From assembly GCF_020539865.1 (NCBI RefSeq), contig NZ_JAJBQV010000040.1:1-17515 (forward strand): a DNA stretch of 17,515 nucleotides. The letters run 5' to 3'. The stretch comes from Megasphaera elsdenii. GTDB lineage: Bacteria > Bacillota > Negativicutes > Veillonellales > Megasphaeraceae. This document shows, piece by piece, positions 1 to 5,937 of the stretch. The notes beneath the pieces are model-generated. The model was given only the letters and a program-made list of their open reading frames with translations, searched no databases and was not told the DNA's origin. The position numbers and the translations under genes are program-made. Numbering within the stretch: position 1 is the stretch's first letter; each line of letters begins with the position of its first letter.

Positions 1-5
1 GCTAT

Positions 6-47
6 GTGTCGCCTAACTCATGACTAAAGTCACGAGTTAGGCGACAC
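6..47 (-). terminator. Long hairpin just after the secreted-protein gene
   Basis: Arms 6-19 and 34-47 are perfect 14-bp complements. Positions 21-24 and 29-32 add four more pairs around a TAAA loop. The remaining pair (20/33) is A-C on the plus strand but G-U in minus-strand RNA, so the minus transcript forms an unbroken 19-bp stem. It starts four bases after the stop codon of the gene at 52-495. No U-run follows before the window ends, so it may be a 3' stabiliser or a dispersed palindromic repeat rather than a standard intrinsic terminator. Confidence 0.55.
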
Positions 48-51
48 TTCA

Positions 52-495
52 TCAATAGAAGCTGCGGCCGTAGGCTAATTCGAAGGCCATCTGGCCTGCC
101 GGCAGGGCGACGCCGGTGGCGGCCCAGCTGCCTTGCGGGTCCAGGTAGCACCAATCACCGTTGTTGTCGAGGACACACATGCGGTCTGAATCCATGTTGT
201 AGTAGAAGTAGTAGGTCTTGACGCCGACGATTTCGCCTTCGCCGCCGTTGTAGAAATCGTTTTCGTCACCCGTAGCACTCTGGGCCGTGACGACATTGAT
301 GGCCAGCTTGTAGTACGGCGGGGCATACATCTGGTTGACCAGCGACGTCTTGTCCACATACCAGGCCGTGCCCATATGGCCGTCCACGCGGACATAGTCC
401 GAATTGCCGTTCAGGTAGTACGAATAATTTGCCGAAGCCACAGAAGCAAAGGCCAGCAGAAGCAAAGTAAAGAAAACAGTACAAATTTTTTTCAT
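52..495 (-). CDS. Small secreted protein of unknown function
   Basis: The 147-residue product starts with a clear Sec signal peptide: MKK, a hydrophobic core (residues 8-16, FFTLLLLAF), then a probable signal peptidase I site after ASA at residue 22. The mature part of about 125 residues is rich in Tyr, Gly, Asn and Asp and has two cysteines close together (VCVL-like and DWCYL segments), which could form a disulfide. It ends in an aromatic tail (AYGRSFY). There is no lipobox or further membrane segment, so it is probably released or periplasmic. I recognise no family. The start is supported by the ribosome site AAAGGTGG upstream. It is a single-gene unit with its own probable promoter, and a long hairpin follows the stop codon. 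Confidence 0.75.
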   Translation of the reverse strand: MKKICTVFFTLLLLAFASVASANYSYYLNGNSDYVRVDGHMGTAWYVDKTSLVNQMYAPPYYKLAINVVTAQSATGDENDFYNGGEGEIVGVKTYYFYYNMDSDRMCVLDNNGDWCYLDPQGSWAATGVALPAGQMAFELAYGRSFY

Positions 496-542
496 GAAGA
501 TTCCACCTTTCGAAATGCACTCAAATCTTTAAGCTACTGTAG

Positions 543-573
543 ATTATACACACGCCCGTAGACAGATTCTGTC
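543..573 (-). promoter_or_regulatory. Probable promoter with a small dyad, secreted-protein gene
   Basis: On the minus strand a perfect TATAAT (-10) lies at 543-548, about 48 bases before the ATG. No good -35 box sits 16-18 bases upstream. That position instead holds the perfect dyad GACAG-AAT-CTGTC (561-573). A weak -35 with an overlapping dyad suggests activator or repressor control, but this is inference. Confidence 0.5.
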
Positions 574-581
574 ATCGTGCC

Positions 582-615
582 AAAAAAGGACTGCCGCATT
601 AAGCGACGAGCCCTT
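582..615 (-). terminator. Terminator of the DUF1858-hemerythrin operon
   Basis: In minus-strand RNA, AAGGGCT pairs with AGTCCTT and GTCGC pairs with GCGGC (one bulged C, two G-U pairs) around a TTAAT loop. A run of six U follows (complement of 582-587). It lies 15 bases past the hemerythrin stop codon and also insulates the secreted-protein promoter. Confidence 0.8.
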
Positions 616-642
616 GTAGTTTGTAGTCTTTAGTTTGTAGTT
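615..642. repeat. Four heptanucleotide tandem units across the hemerythrin stop codon
   Basis: On the plus strand the units read TGTAGTT, TGTAGTC, TTTAGTT, TGTAGTT, an exact 7-base period. The hemerythrin stop codon (complement of 630-632) lies inside the array, so the last residues (ITTN) are coded by repeat sequence. The array abuts the terminator stem. Confidence 0.75.
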
Positions 643-1196
643 ATATGGTATTTCTTTTCCAGGCGGTCCAGGAGGTCCATGTAGCCTTTGGCGAAGTCCG
701 GTCCTTCTTCCGCTTCCATGTCTTTGACGGTCTGGTCGATTTCAGCTTTGATGTCATCAGACAGGCCGCGGTCGGCTAAGGGGTAGACGACGTTGTTTTC
801 TTTTTCTACGTGCTGCTGCAAACGGTTGGCATAGGCCATAGCTTCGGTCAGGATTTGGAGTTTATATTCGGTCTTCGGTTCCTGAGCGTAGAGTTTGAGG
901 GCTTCGTCGAGGGCACGGACGTGGGCACGGATGAGGTCGTGTTCGACGAGCATGCCGTGCTTGATGATGATGGATGCCACTTCTCCCAGGTGGTCGACCA
1001 TTTCCGGAAAGAGGACGAGTTCTTCCCGGCGGTGATGATGGCCGTCAGCGTAACGGCGGATGAAATCGAGGATTTCCGCAAATTCCTGCTGGTCGATTTC
1101 GGCGCCTTCCAAGATGGCGCAACACGATTCTTTGATGACTTTCAGCATCCGTGAAATATTGGCATGTTGTTTGACCATGACTTCCGTACAATACAT
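630..1196 (-). CDS. Hemerythrin HHE domain protein
   Basis: The 188-residue, all-helical cytoplasmic protein has the spaced His/Glu ligands of the hemerythrin HHE family: H11, the HHHRREE segment (H53-H55, E58-E59), H86 in VEHDLIRAH, and the final HVEKEN (H129, E133) followed by VYPLADRGL. These should hold a di-iron site that binds O2 or senses or handles NO and peroxide. Family relatives include bacteriohemerythrins and the iron-centre repair protein YtfE/RIC, but the N-terminal ScdA-type domain of RIC is absent. It is the last gene of a three-gene operon behind a DUF1858 protein and a His-rich unknown; the gap to the latter is 19 bases with a GAGAGGG ribosome site. Family assignment is firm; the role in oxygen or nitrosative stress is inferred. 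Confidence 0.9.
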   Translation of the reverse strand: MYCTEVMVKQHANISRMLKVIKESCCAILEGAEIDQQEFAEILDFIRRYADGHHHRREELVLFPEMVDHLGEVASIIIKHGMLVEHDLIRAHVRALDEALKLYAQEPKTEYKLQILTEAMAYANRLQQHVEKENNVVYPLADRGLSDDIKAEIDQTVKDMEAEEGPDFAKGYMDLLDRLEKKYHITTN

Positions 1197-1215
1197 AAGG
1201 GTCCCTCTCTTTCGT

Positions 1216-1809
1216 TTAGGCAGATTTCTTTACGATTTCATACTGGCCTTCAGCCGGGCTGGTGAAGGCGTAATCCGTGGCAGCCAGCAGGCCGTCGACT
1301 AAGGCTTGGCGCAGGGCATAGTAGCAGTCGCCATGGCCCTGCCAAAATTCACTGTGCAAGTCCATGGTCCGGTCCCAGGCGATGCGATTGTCATCGCTTT
1401 CGCGGACGCGGTTGACCTGGTCGCAGGGCATACCGTCCAGGAGCAAATCGTCCAGGCGGTGGAAAGCTTCCGGTGCCGTAGCAGCGCTCAGATGCTGGCT
1501 GGCACCGAAGTCATAGGCCGCTTTTTTCAGCGCCGTCAGTCGGTCTTCCTGATTACCGGCGACGTCGAATACCAAGGCGGCATAGCGGCCTTCGGCATCG
1601 TGGATGCGCGACTGGAGCCAGCCGTGGATGTTCGATTCGTCGATGACTTTATCCAGTTTGCGGCGGTCTTTGCTGCAGTATTTATCAGCCAGGTCTTCAT
1701 CGGACCAGCCCTGCGCTGTAGCAACGCGGACGAGTTCGTCAATCAAGCTTTCCTGGAACTGGATTTTATTGTAAAGCCAAAAATGGATAGGTCCTAAAAA
1801 TGCGCTCAT
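1216..1809 (-). CDS. Conserved-looking His-rich protein, family not recognised
   Basis: The 197-residue soluble protein has no signal peptide or membrane span. It opens with GPIHFWLYNKI (residues 6-16). It carries seven histidines: H9, H62, H70, H106, H117, H152 and H159, several in helix-like stretches such as NIHGWLQSRIHDAEGRY and RTMDLHSEFWQGHGD. It also has three cysteines (C45, C129, C162). Regularly spaced His, Asp and Glu in helices could bind a metal, but no known motif is present. The ATG follows a strong AGGAGG. It sits between a DUF1858 redox-disulfide gene (25-base gap) and a hemerythrin gene (19-base gap), so a job in redox or NO/O2 stress is likely by association only. Confidence 0.85.
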   Translation of the reverse strand: MSAFLGPIHFWLYNKIQFQESLIDELVRVATAQGWSDEDLADKYCSKDRRKLDKVIDESNIHGWLQSRIHDAEGRYAALVFDVAGNQEDRLTALKKAAYDFGASQHLSAATAPEAFHRLDDLLLDGMPCDQVNRVRESDDNRIAWDRTMDLHSEFWQGHGDCYYALRQALVDGLLAATDYAFTSPAEGQYEIVKKSA

Positions 1810-1834
1810 TGTCGTTTCCTCCTCTTATCGTCTC

Positions 1835-2077
1835 TTACTGTTTGTTTGCTTCAATGGCAACGTTGACGGCTTTCGTAACAATTTCCGGATCGAGGCCATG
1901 GACGAAGCAGGCGTTTGCCAGGCTTTCCTGCTGGGAAGACGGGCAGCCCAGGCAGTGCATGCCCTGACCGATGAGGGTATCGACGACTTCCGGATGCATA
2001 CGCAGGATATCGCCCATGATCATGTCAGACGTAACTTTTTCATTAGCAGCAAATTTATTCAGAACGGATTTCAACAT
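1835..2077 (-). CDS. DUF1858 redox-disulfide protein (hybrid-cluster-protein-associated type)
   Basis: The 80-residue protein matches the DUF1858 domain: VTSDMIMGDILRMHPEVVDTL, then GMHCLGCPSSQQESL with the CxxC pair C42/C45, a further C57, and a helical tail. In many anaerobes this domain is fused to or encoded beside the hybrid cluster protein, a nitric oxide reductase / S-nitrosylase, and the cysteines are thought to be redox active. No hcp gene lies in this window. Here it is the first gene of an operon with a His-rich unknown and a hemerythrin. The ATG is preceded by AGGAGGT seven bases upstream and by a probable promoter at 2112-2140. Confidence 0.92.
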   Translation of the reverse strand: MLKSVLNKFAANEKVTSDMIMGDILRMHPEVVDTLIGQGMHCLGCPSSQQESLANACFVHGLDPEIVTKAVNVAIEANKQ

Positions 2078-2111
2078 AGTAACTACCTCCTAAAGTATGT
2101 GGACAACTTTT

Positions 2112-2140
2112 ATCTTATCTCTGAGTGAGCTTTCTCTCAA
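2112..2140 (-). promoter_or_regulatory. Probable sigma-70-type promoter of the DUF1858 operon
   Basis: On the minus strand TTGAGA (2135-2140) and TAAGAT (2112-2117) are separated by exactly 17 bases. The -10 box lies about 35 bases upstream of the ATG. Both boxes are one or two bases from consensus. Confidence 0.6.
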
Positions 2141-2178
2141 CTTCTGAACGTAGTATACCATGGAGATGAAGGGGAATC

Positions 2179-2194
2179 TGTTGTTATTACAACA
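2179..2194. promoter_or_regulatory. 16-base palindrome upstream of the DUF1858 promoter
   Basis: TGTTGT-TATT-ACAACA is a perfect dyad with a 4-base centre. The centre lies about 82 bases upstream of the expected transcription start, a helical phase used by CRP/FNR-type activators. Its size and symmetry would fit such a regulator, but no regulator gene is present and the match to any known site is unproven. Confidence 0.35.
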
Positions 2195-2205
2195 TTTGAA
2201 AAAAA

Positions 2206-2240
2206 TCGTTCGTCGTAGGTCGTTCATCGTTTGTCGAAAA
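2206..2240. repeat. Heptanucleotide tandem array (TCGTNNN type)
   Basis: Five consecutive 7-base units on the plus strand: TCGTTCG, TCGTAGG, TCGTTCA, TCGTTTG, TCGAAAA. The TCG phase is kept in all five. The array is intergenic and not coding in any neighbouring gene. Confidence 0.7.
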
Positions 2241-2278
2241 TCCACGCAAATACAGAATGAGGCTATCCACAGGATTCA

Positions 2279-2308
2279 CGCGGGCCTCCGGCTATGGAGG
2301 CCCCTACA
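2279..2308 (-). repeat. GC-rich hairpin repeat, copy A
   Basis: On the minus strand it reads TGTAG, then GGGCCTCC and GGAGGCCC as perfect 8-bp arms (2282-2289 / 2296-2303) around a 6-base loop, then GCG. Three similar elements occur at 7750-7783, 9817-9844 and 9891-9917. Confidence 0.65.
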
Positions 2309-2319
2309 AAGTTTAAACC

Positions 2320-2354
2320 ATCACGTCAAACGGCAAACGCCAAACGAACCACGA
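2320..2354. repeat. Heptanucleotide tandem array (CAAACGN type)
   Basis: Units CAAACGG, CAAACGC, CAAACGA (2327-2347) are flanked by the weaker units ATCACGT and ACCACGA, which keep ACG at the same phase. It lies directly downstream of the yebC terminator. Confidence 0.7.
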
Positions 2355-2389
2355 AAAAAGGGCTGCCGTGCAGGCGGCAGCCCTTTTTT
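2354..2389 (-). terminator. Terminator of the ylxM-to-yebC operon
   Basis: GGGCTGCCG (2360-2368) pairs with CGGCAGCCC (2375-2383), a perfect 9-bp GC-rich stem with a 6-base loop, flanked by six A and six T. It begins two bases beyond the yebC stop codon. The flanking A and T runs would allow it to work in both directions. Confidence 0.93.
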
Positions 2390-2391
2390 CT

Positions 2392-3126
2392 TTATTCTTC
2401 TTCTTCCGGAAGTTCTGCGTTGTGGTATACGTCCTGGACGTCGTCGAGTTCATCGAGAGCGTCTACGAAGCGTTCCATTTTTTCAGCATCTTCACCGGTG
2501 AGTTTAATCGTGTTTTCCGGAACCATGGTAATCGATGCATGTTCCGTTTCGATGTTATTGTCAGCCAAAGCTTTTTCGACAGCATCGAAAGCTTCCGGCG
2601 TCGTGATGATTTCGTAGTCTTCATCGGAGACTTTTACGTCATCTGCACCGGCGTCGAGAGCGACTTCCATGATCTGGTCTTCATCAGCCTGGTCGCGGTT
2701 GACAACGAAAATGCCCGTGTTGTGGAACATCCAGCTGACACAGCCCGTAGCACCGAGGTTGCCACCGCATTTGGAAAATTCATGGCGGACAGCAGCCGCT
2801 GCGCGATTGCGGTTATCTGTGAGGACGTTGACCGTAACGGCAACGCCTGCCGGGCCATAGCCTTCATATACGATTTCTTCGTAGTTCTGACCTTCTGTAG
2901 CGCCAGCGCCTTTCTGGATAGCTCGTTTAATGTTATCCTTCGGGATGTTGTTTTCCTTTGCTTTCTGAAGGGCCAGCTTCAGACGCATGTTACCGACCGG
3001 GTCCGGACCGCCCATGCGGACAGCAATCGTGATTTCACGGCCGATTTTAGTCGTGATCTTTCCGCGGATTGCATCGTTTTTCCCTTTTTTACGTTTAATA
3101 TTCGCCCATTTAGAATGTCCAGACAT
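2392..3126 (-). CDS. yebC: YebC/PmpR (TACO1) family protein
   Basis: The 244-residue cytoplasmic protein is full length for the family. It has the N-terminal signature MSGHSKWANIKRKKG, the RGKITTKIGREI segment, the ALQKAKENNIPKDNI block, and the acidic C-terminal domain with EDAEKMERFVDALDELDDVQ. Members have been described as DNA-binding regulators (PmpR) and, more recently, as translation factors that help ribosomes through difficult stretches such as polyproline; the mitochondrial homologue TACO1 is a translational activator. The ATG follows a GGGAGGC site only 14 bases after the preceding methyltransferase gene, so it appears to be the last gene of the ffh-rimM-trmD operon. That position supports a translation role. 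Confidence 0.95.
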   Translation of the reverse strand: MSGHSKWANIKRKKGKNDAIRGKITTKIGREITIAVRMGGPDPVGNMRLKLALQKAKENNIPKDNIKRAIQKGAGATEGQNYEEIVYEGYGPAGVAVTVNVLTDNRNRAAAAVRHEFSKCGGNLGATGCVSWMFHNTGIFVVNRDQADEDQIMEVALDAGADDVKVSDEDYEIITTPEAFDAVEKALADNNIETEHASITMVPENTIKLTGEDAEKMERFVDALDELDDVQDVYHNAELPEEEE

Positions 3127-3140
3127 TCAAATGCCTCCCT

Positions 3141-3713
3141 TTATTTCCACCAATCTTCGCCGGCCAGGCGATCTAAGATGATAGCTGCTGCCGAACGGAC
3201 AGATAAGTGATTATATTCCCCGGCCCCGTAAATCGGTTCCAGGATGAAATCAAATTTTTCCATCGTTTCTTTCGTCATCCCGTAGCCCGTGCCAAAGAGC
3301 AGGAGAATCGGCGTATCGTCTTCTTCCCGCTTGTGTCGCAAGTCCTTATAGGAAATGGTATTGGCATAGGTCCGCGCGTCCGTCGTGACGACGTAAGGAC
3401 GCTTCCCTTCTGCGGCGGTGACGGCTTCGACAGCCGCTTCGATGGACGGGCGGATGTCTACGATATCGAAAGCCTGTGTGCGGTAGCCGTTATAGTTGCG
3501 GCCAACCGGGCTTTCCCAAAAATCCATGATTTTATGCACCATATCGAGCTGCCCCGGAATATGGTGGATGATGAAATATTTCTTGACGCCATACGTCTTG
3601 GCAGACCGCGAAATGTCGTGCAAATCGTAGTTCGTAATAGCCGTGGCAATGACGTTAAAGTTCTTATCATATATGGGATAATGAACCAATCCTACATACA
3701 AAGGGGAAGTCAT
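3141..3713 (-). CDS. SPOUT-type RNA methyltransferase (PF09936-like)
   Basis: The 190-residue protein resembles the family of SAM-dependent RNA methyltransferases that is found next to, or fused to the C-terminus of, TrmD in several anaerobes. It has an N-terminal LVHYPIYDKNF segment, the block NYDLHDISRSAKTYGVKKYF, and a glycine-rich turn LLFGTGYGMTKE near residue 140, where SPOUT enzymes form the knotted SAM site. It ends with HLSVRSAAAIILDRL, also SPOUT-like. Its ATG overlaps the trmD stop codon (ATGA), with no clear ribosome site at the usual distance, implying translational coupling. The RNA target is not known to me. Confidence 0.85.
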   Translation of the reverse strand: MTSPLYVGLVHYPIYDKNFNVIATAITNYDLHDISRSAKTYGVKKYFIIHHIPGQLDMVHKIMDFWESPVGRNYNGYRTQAFDIVDIRPSIEAAVEAVTAAEGKRPYVVTTDARTYANTISYKDLRHKREEDDTPILLLFGTGYGMTKETMEKFDFILEPIYGAGEYNHLSVRSAAAIILDRLAGEDWWK

Positions 3714-4447
3714 CCTTTTTTCGCCCCTTTCAGTTTTGCCAGTATCTTTTGGTCAGCTGGCGACAAATCGCAGTACTGCAAAAGATCTGGCCGTAATTCC
3801 AAGGTCCGCGCTAGCGACGCCTCCCGGCGCCAGGCATCGATTTTGGCGTGGTCGCCGTTTCGCAGGACTTCCGGTACGGCCATGCCGCGAAAGACGGCAG
3901 GCTTAGTGTACTGCGGATATTCCAGGAGCGACGAATAGAAAGAGTCGTCAGCGGCCCCGGCAGCTGCGCCGAGGACTCCGGGAATCATGCGGGCCACAGC
4001 ATCGGTAACGGTCATAGCCGGCAGTTCACCGCCAGTAAGGACGTAATCGCCGACGGAAATAGTTTCATCGGCCAAATCCTGCTCAACGCGGTAATCGACG
4101 CCTTCGTAATGGCCGCATAATAAAATAAGCTGGTCGTATGTCGCCAGCTCGCGTGCTTTGGCCTGCGTAAAGGTCTGCCCTGCGGGCCCCATGAAGATGA
4201 TACGCCGCCGCGGAACTTGACGCCGCACGGCTTCGACAGCGGCATAGAGGGGCGCTGTTTTCATGAGCATCCCACAGCCGCCGCCATAGATGGTATCATC
4301 GACCATATGATGACGGTCGTACGTGAAATTACGGGGATTGGTCACATCCAGATCTAACAGGCCGGCTGCCCGTGCCCGCCCGATAATGCTGTGCTGGAAG
4401 AACGCTTCGATGAACTCCGGAAAGAGTGAGATAATGTCGATTCTCAT
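3710..4447 (-). CDS. trmD: tRNA (guanine37-N1)-methyltransferase
   Basis: This 245-residue enzyme makes m1G at position 37 of tRNAs reading CNN and some GGG codons, preventing +1 frameshifting. It begins MRIDIISLFPEF and contains the deep-trefoil-knot SAM site: LLCGHYEGVDYRV, then ETISVGDYVLTGGELPA. The C-terminal part (RPDLLQYCDL) is the usual tRNA-binding helical region. I place the start at the ATG (4445-4447) that overlaps the rimM stop as ATGA. A GTG four codons upstream is in frame but would extend the protein past the conserved beginning. The gene is in the classical rimM-trmD order. Confidence 0.97.
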   Translation of the reverse strand: MRIDIISLFPEFIEAFFQHSIIGRARAAGLLDLDVTNPRNFTYDRHHMVDDTIYGGGCGMLMKTAPLYAAVEAVRRQVPRRRIIFMGPAGQTFTQAKARELATYDQLILLCGHYEGVDYRVEQDLADETISVGDYVLTGGELPAMTVTDAVARMIPGVLGAAAGAADDSFYSSLLEYPQYTKPAVFRGMAVPEVLRNGDHAKIDAWRREASLARTLELRPDLLQYCDLSPADQKILAKLKGAKKG

Positions 4448-4947
4448 TCGTCTACCCACTCCGGCGGATCAACGACAATCTTCTTGGCACTTTCGTCAAT
4501 GGATTTAATGACATCAGGAATGGCGGCCAGGAGTGTTTCCTTGCCGTCATCGGCAGTGACGACATAGACGTCGTTGCTGCCCGTGCGCAGTACGTCTGTA
4601 AGTTTTCCCAGTTCATGGTCCTGAAGGTCGTATACGGCCGAACCGATGATGTCGTAGATGTAATGCTGGCCTTTCTGCAGGGGCACCAAATCTTCGCGCG
4701 GCACTTGCAGGTCTTTTTTGACCAGTAGTTCCGCCGCATTGCGATCATCGACGCCGGCAAATTTCATGAGGACAACCCGCTTATGAAGACGTGCAGATTC
4801 TACTTCATATTTCTTGCCGTTGATGTAACCGTATTTCATTTTCAGGAATCGTTTCGGAAAATCCGTATCGGGATAAATACGAACATCACCCCGCACGCCG
4901 TGCGGGGCAACGATTTGACCGATTGTGAAAAGATCTAATTCAGCCAT
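4444..4947 (-). CDS. rimM: Ribosome maturation factor RimM
   Basis: The 167-residue protein helps fold the head of the 30S subunit by binding ribosomal protein S19. The N-terminal RimM domain begins LFTIGQIVAPHGVRGDVRIYP. The C-terminal PRC-barrel-like domain includes HYIYDIIGSAVYDLQDHELG and the LLAAIPDVIKSID strand before the end. Its ATG comes six bases after the ylqD stop and lacks a recognisable ribosome site, so translation may be coupled. It overlaps trmD by four bases. Confidence 0.96.
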   Translation of the reverse strand: MAELDLFTIGQIVAPHGVRGDVRIYPDTDFPKRFLKMKYGYINGKKYEVESARLHKRVVLMKFAGVDDRNAAELLVKKDLQVPREDLVPLQKGQHYIYDIIGSAVYDLQDHELGKLTDVLRTGSNDVYVVTADDGKETLLAAIPDVIKSIDESAKKIVVDPPEWVDE

Positions 4948-4953
4948 CGTATT

Positions 4954-5361
4954 CTATTGGCGGATAGAAACGATCTTGCCGTCTTCAAGCAGGATTTCCG
5001 TTCCCATCAATTTTTCTAAATCATCGCCGACCTTGACAACGACAGTCTGTTCAAGCGTGCCTTGTCTGATTTCGGAACCGATTGTCAACTGTTCAGCTTC
5101 TTCTCTGTCGTGCTGTGCCTTAGCCTTGGCTGCGGCGAGACGCTGTTTCTGTTCTTCTACTTTAGCACGCAAGGAAATCAACCCTTGGGCATCGATTTTA
5201 GCCTGTTCGGTCATCATGCGTTTGGCCTGGAATTCCAGGTTCTGCATTTCCCGATCGATGTCACTCAGGGCCTGGTCAGCACCTTTGAGGATACGATCCT
5301 TGAGGGCTTGCGTAACCTTTGCTTTGACAGCGACAGGAACGCGCAATGTAATCTGATCCAT
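4954..5361 (-). CDS. ylqD: YlqD family protein
   Basis: The 135-residue protein fits the YlqD family by both sequence and position between khpA and rimM, exactly as in Bacillus. It begins ITLRVPVAVKAKVT. Residues of roughly 20-95 form a charged coiled coil (DIDREMQNLEFQAKRMM, LRAKVEEQKQRLAAAKAKAQ). A small beta domain follows (GTLEQTVVVKVGDDLEKL ... ILLEDGKIVSIRQ). The function is unknown; the coiled coil and setting suggest a partner in ribosome or RNA metabolism. The AGGAGG ribosome site overlaps the khpA stop codon. Confidence 0.88.
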   Translation of the reverse strand: MDQITLRVPVAVKAKVTQALKDRILKGADQALSDIDREMQNLEFQAKRMMTEQAKIDAQGLISLRAKVEEQKQRLAAAKAKAQHDREEAEQLTIGSEIRQGTLEQTVVVKVGDDLEKLMGTEILLEDGKIVSIRQ

Positions 5362-5369
5362 GGTTCCTC

Positions 5370-5597
5370 CTATACGATATCCACTGATACTTTCTTGTTA
5401 GCCTTCACTGCCGCAGCCTTGACAACAAGGCGCAATGCTTTCGCAATTTTACCCTGTTTGCCAATGACTTTACCCATATCTTCGGGTGCGACATGAAGCT
5501 GATAGACTTCGAGGCCTTTTTTTTGAATCTTGGTAACTGTAACCGCATCCGGGTTCTTGACGAGGGACCGGGCGATACATGCAATCAATTCTTCCAT
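5370..5597 (-). CDS. khpA: KH-domain RNA-binding protein KhpA
   Basis: The 75-residue protein is one KH domain with the GXXG loop in GKVIGKQGKIAKALR. In Gram-positive bacteria KhpA pairs with KhpB (EloR/Jag) and binds many transcripts, affecting cell division and sRNA function. I chose the ATG at 5595-5597 (MEELIACIARSL), which matches the usual family start. An in-frame GTG five codons upstream abuts the rpsP stop and has no ribosome site of its own. A GTGAGG site precedes the ATG by about ten bases. Confidence 0.93.
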   Translation of the reverse strand: MEELIACIARSLVKNPDAVTVTKIQKKGLEVYQLHVAPEDMGKVIGKQGKIAKALRLVVKAAAVKANKKVSVDIV

Positions 5598-5612
5598 AGT
5601 ATCCAGCCTCAC

Positions 5613-5882
5613 TTACTTTTTGGATGCTTCAAACTGAGCCATGATGCCAGCTTTTTTGAAGATAGAACGGATCGTATCTGTAGGCTGTGCGCCTTTGCCG
5701 AGCCATGCTACAGCTGCTTCAGCATCGACGGTCAGACGAGAGTCCATGTCTTTGGACGGATCGTACATGCCCAACGTAGCAACCGGACGACCGTTGTTAC
5801 GAGCATCGCGGGAATCAGCGACGACGACGCGGTAGATCGGTTTCTTTTTAGCACCTAAACGAGCCAAACGAATTTTAATCAT
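5613..5882 (-). CDS. rpsP: 30S ribosomal protein S16
   Basis: The 89-residue protein begins MIKIRLARLGAKKKPIYRVV, and VADSRDARNGRP-like and LGMYDPSKD motifs follow, all diagnostic of bS16, an assembly protein of the 30S body. A very strong ribosome site (AAGGAGGTGA) lies eight bases upstream, as expected for a ribosomal protein. In the 55-base gap from ffh a small hairpin (ATTTCC/GGAAAT, 5913-5933) without a U-run could be a processing or attenuation site. Confidence 0.98.
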   Translation of the reverse strand: MIKIRLARLGAKKKPIYRVVVADSRDARNNGRPVATLGMYDPSKDMDSRLTVDAEAAVAWLGKGAQPTDTIRSIFKKAGIMAQFEASKK

Positions 5883-5937
5883 TGAAAATCACCTCCTTGA
5901 TATAGTATCTTAATTTCCACAAAAAGAGGAAATCCAT

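Larger units (their letters stand above)
2078..2391. other. Gene-free region between yebC and the DUF1858 operon
   Basis: About 310 bases without a coding sequence. It holds, in ascending order, the DUF1858 promoter, a 16-base palindrome (2179-2194), a heptad repeat array (2206-2240), a GC-rich hairpin repeat (2279-2308), a second heptad array (2320-2354) and the bidirectional terminator next to yebC. I see no tRNA, small ORF or riboswitch in it. Confidence 0.7.

Noticed and set aside
10..43. Integron attC-like core: GCCTAAC ... GTTAGGC around the first hairpin, fitting RYYYAAC/GTTRRRY
   Set aside because: The whole element is about 35 bases between those ends, shorter than known attC sites; there are no separate L boxes or unpaired central bases, and the pairing continues outward beyond the core. 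More likely a plain palindrome.
2206..2354. Possible CRISPR-like repeats
   Set aside because: Units are 7 bases without spacers of constant length, and no cas genes are present.
2368..3210. Open plus-strand frame opposite yebC
   Set aside because: Antisense shadow; begins inside the terminator hairpin of the real gene.
4448..4459. GTG start four codons upstream for trmD
   Set aside because: The ATG overlapping the rimM stop as ATGA matches the conserved TrmD beginning.
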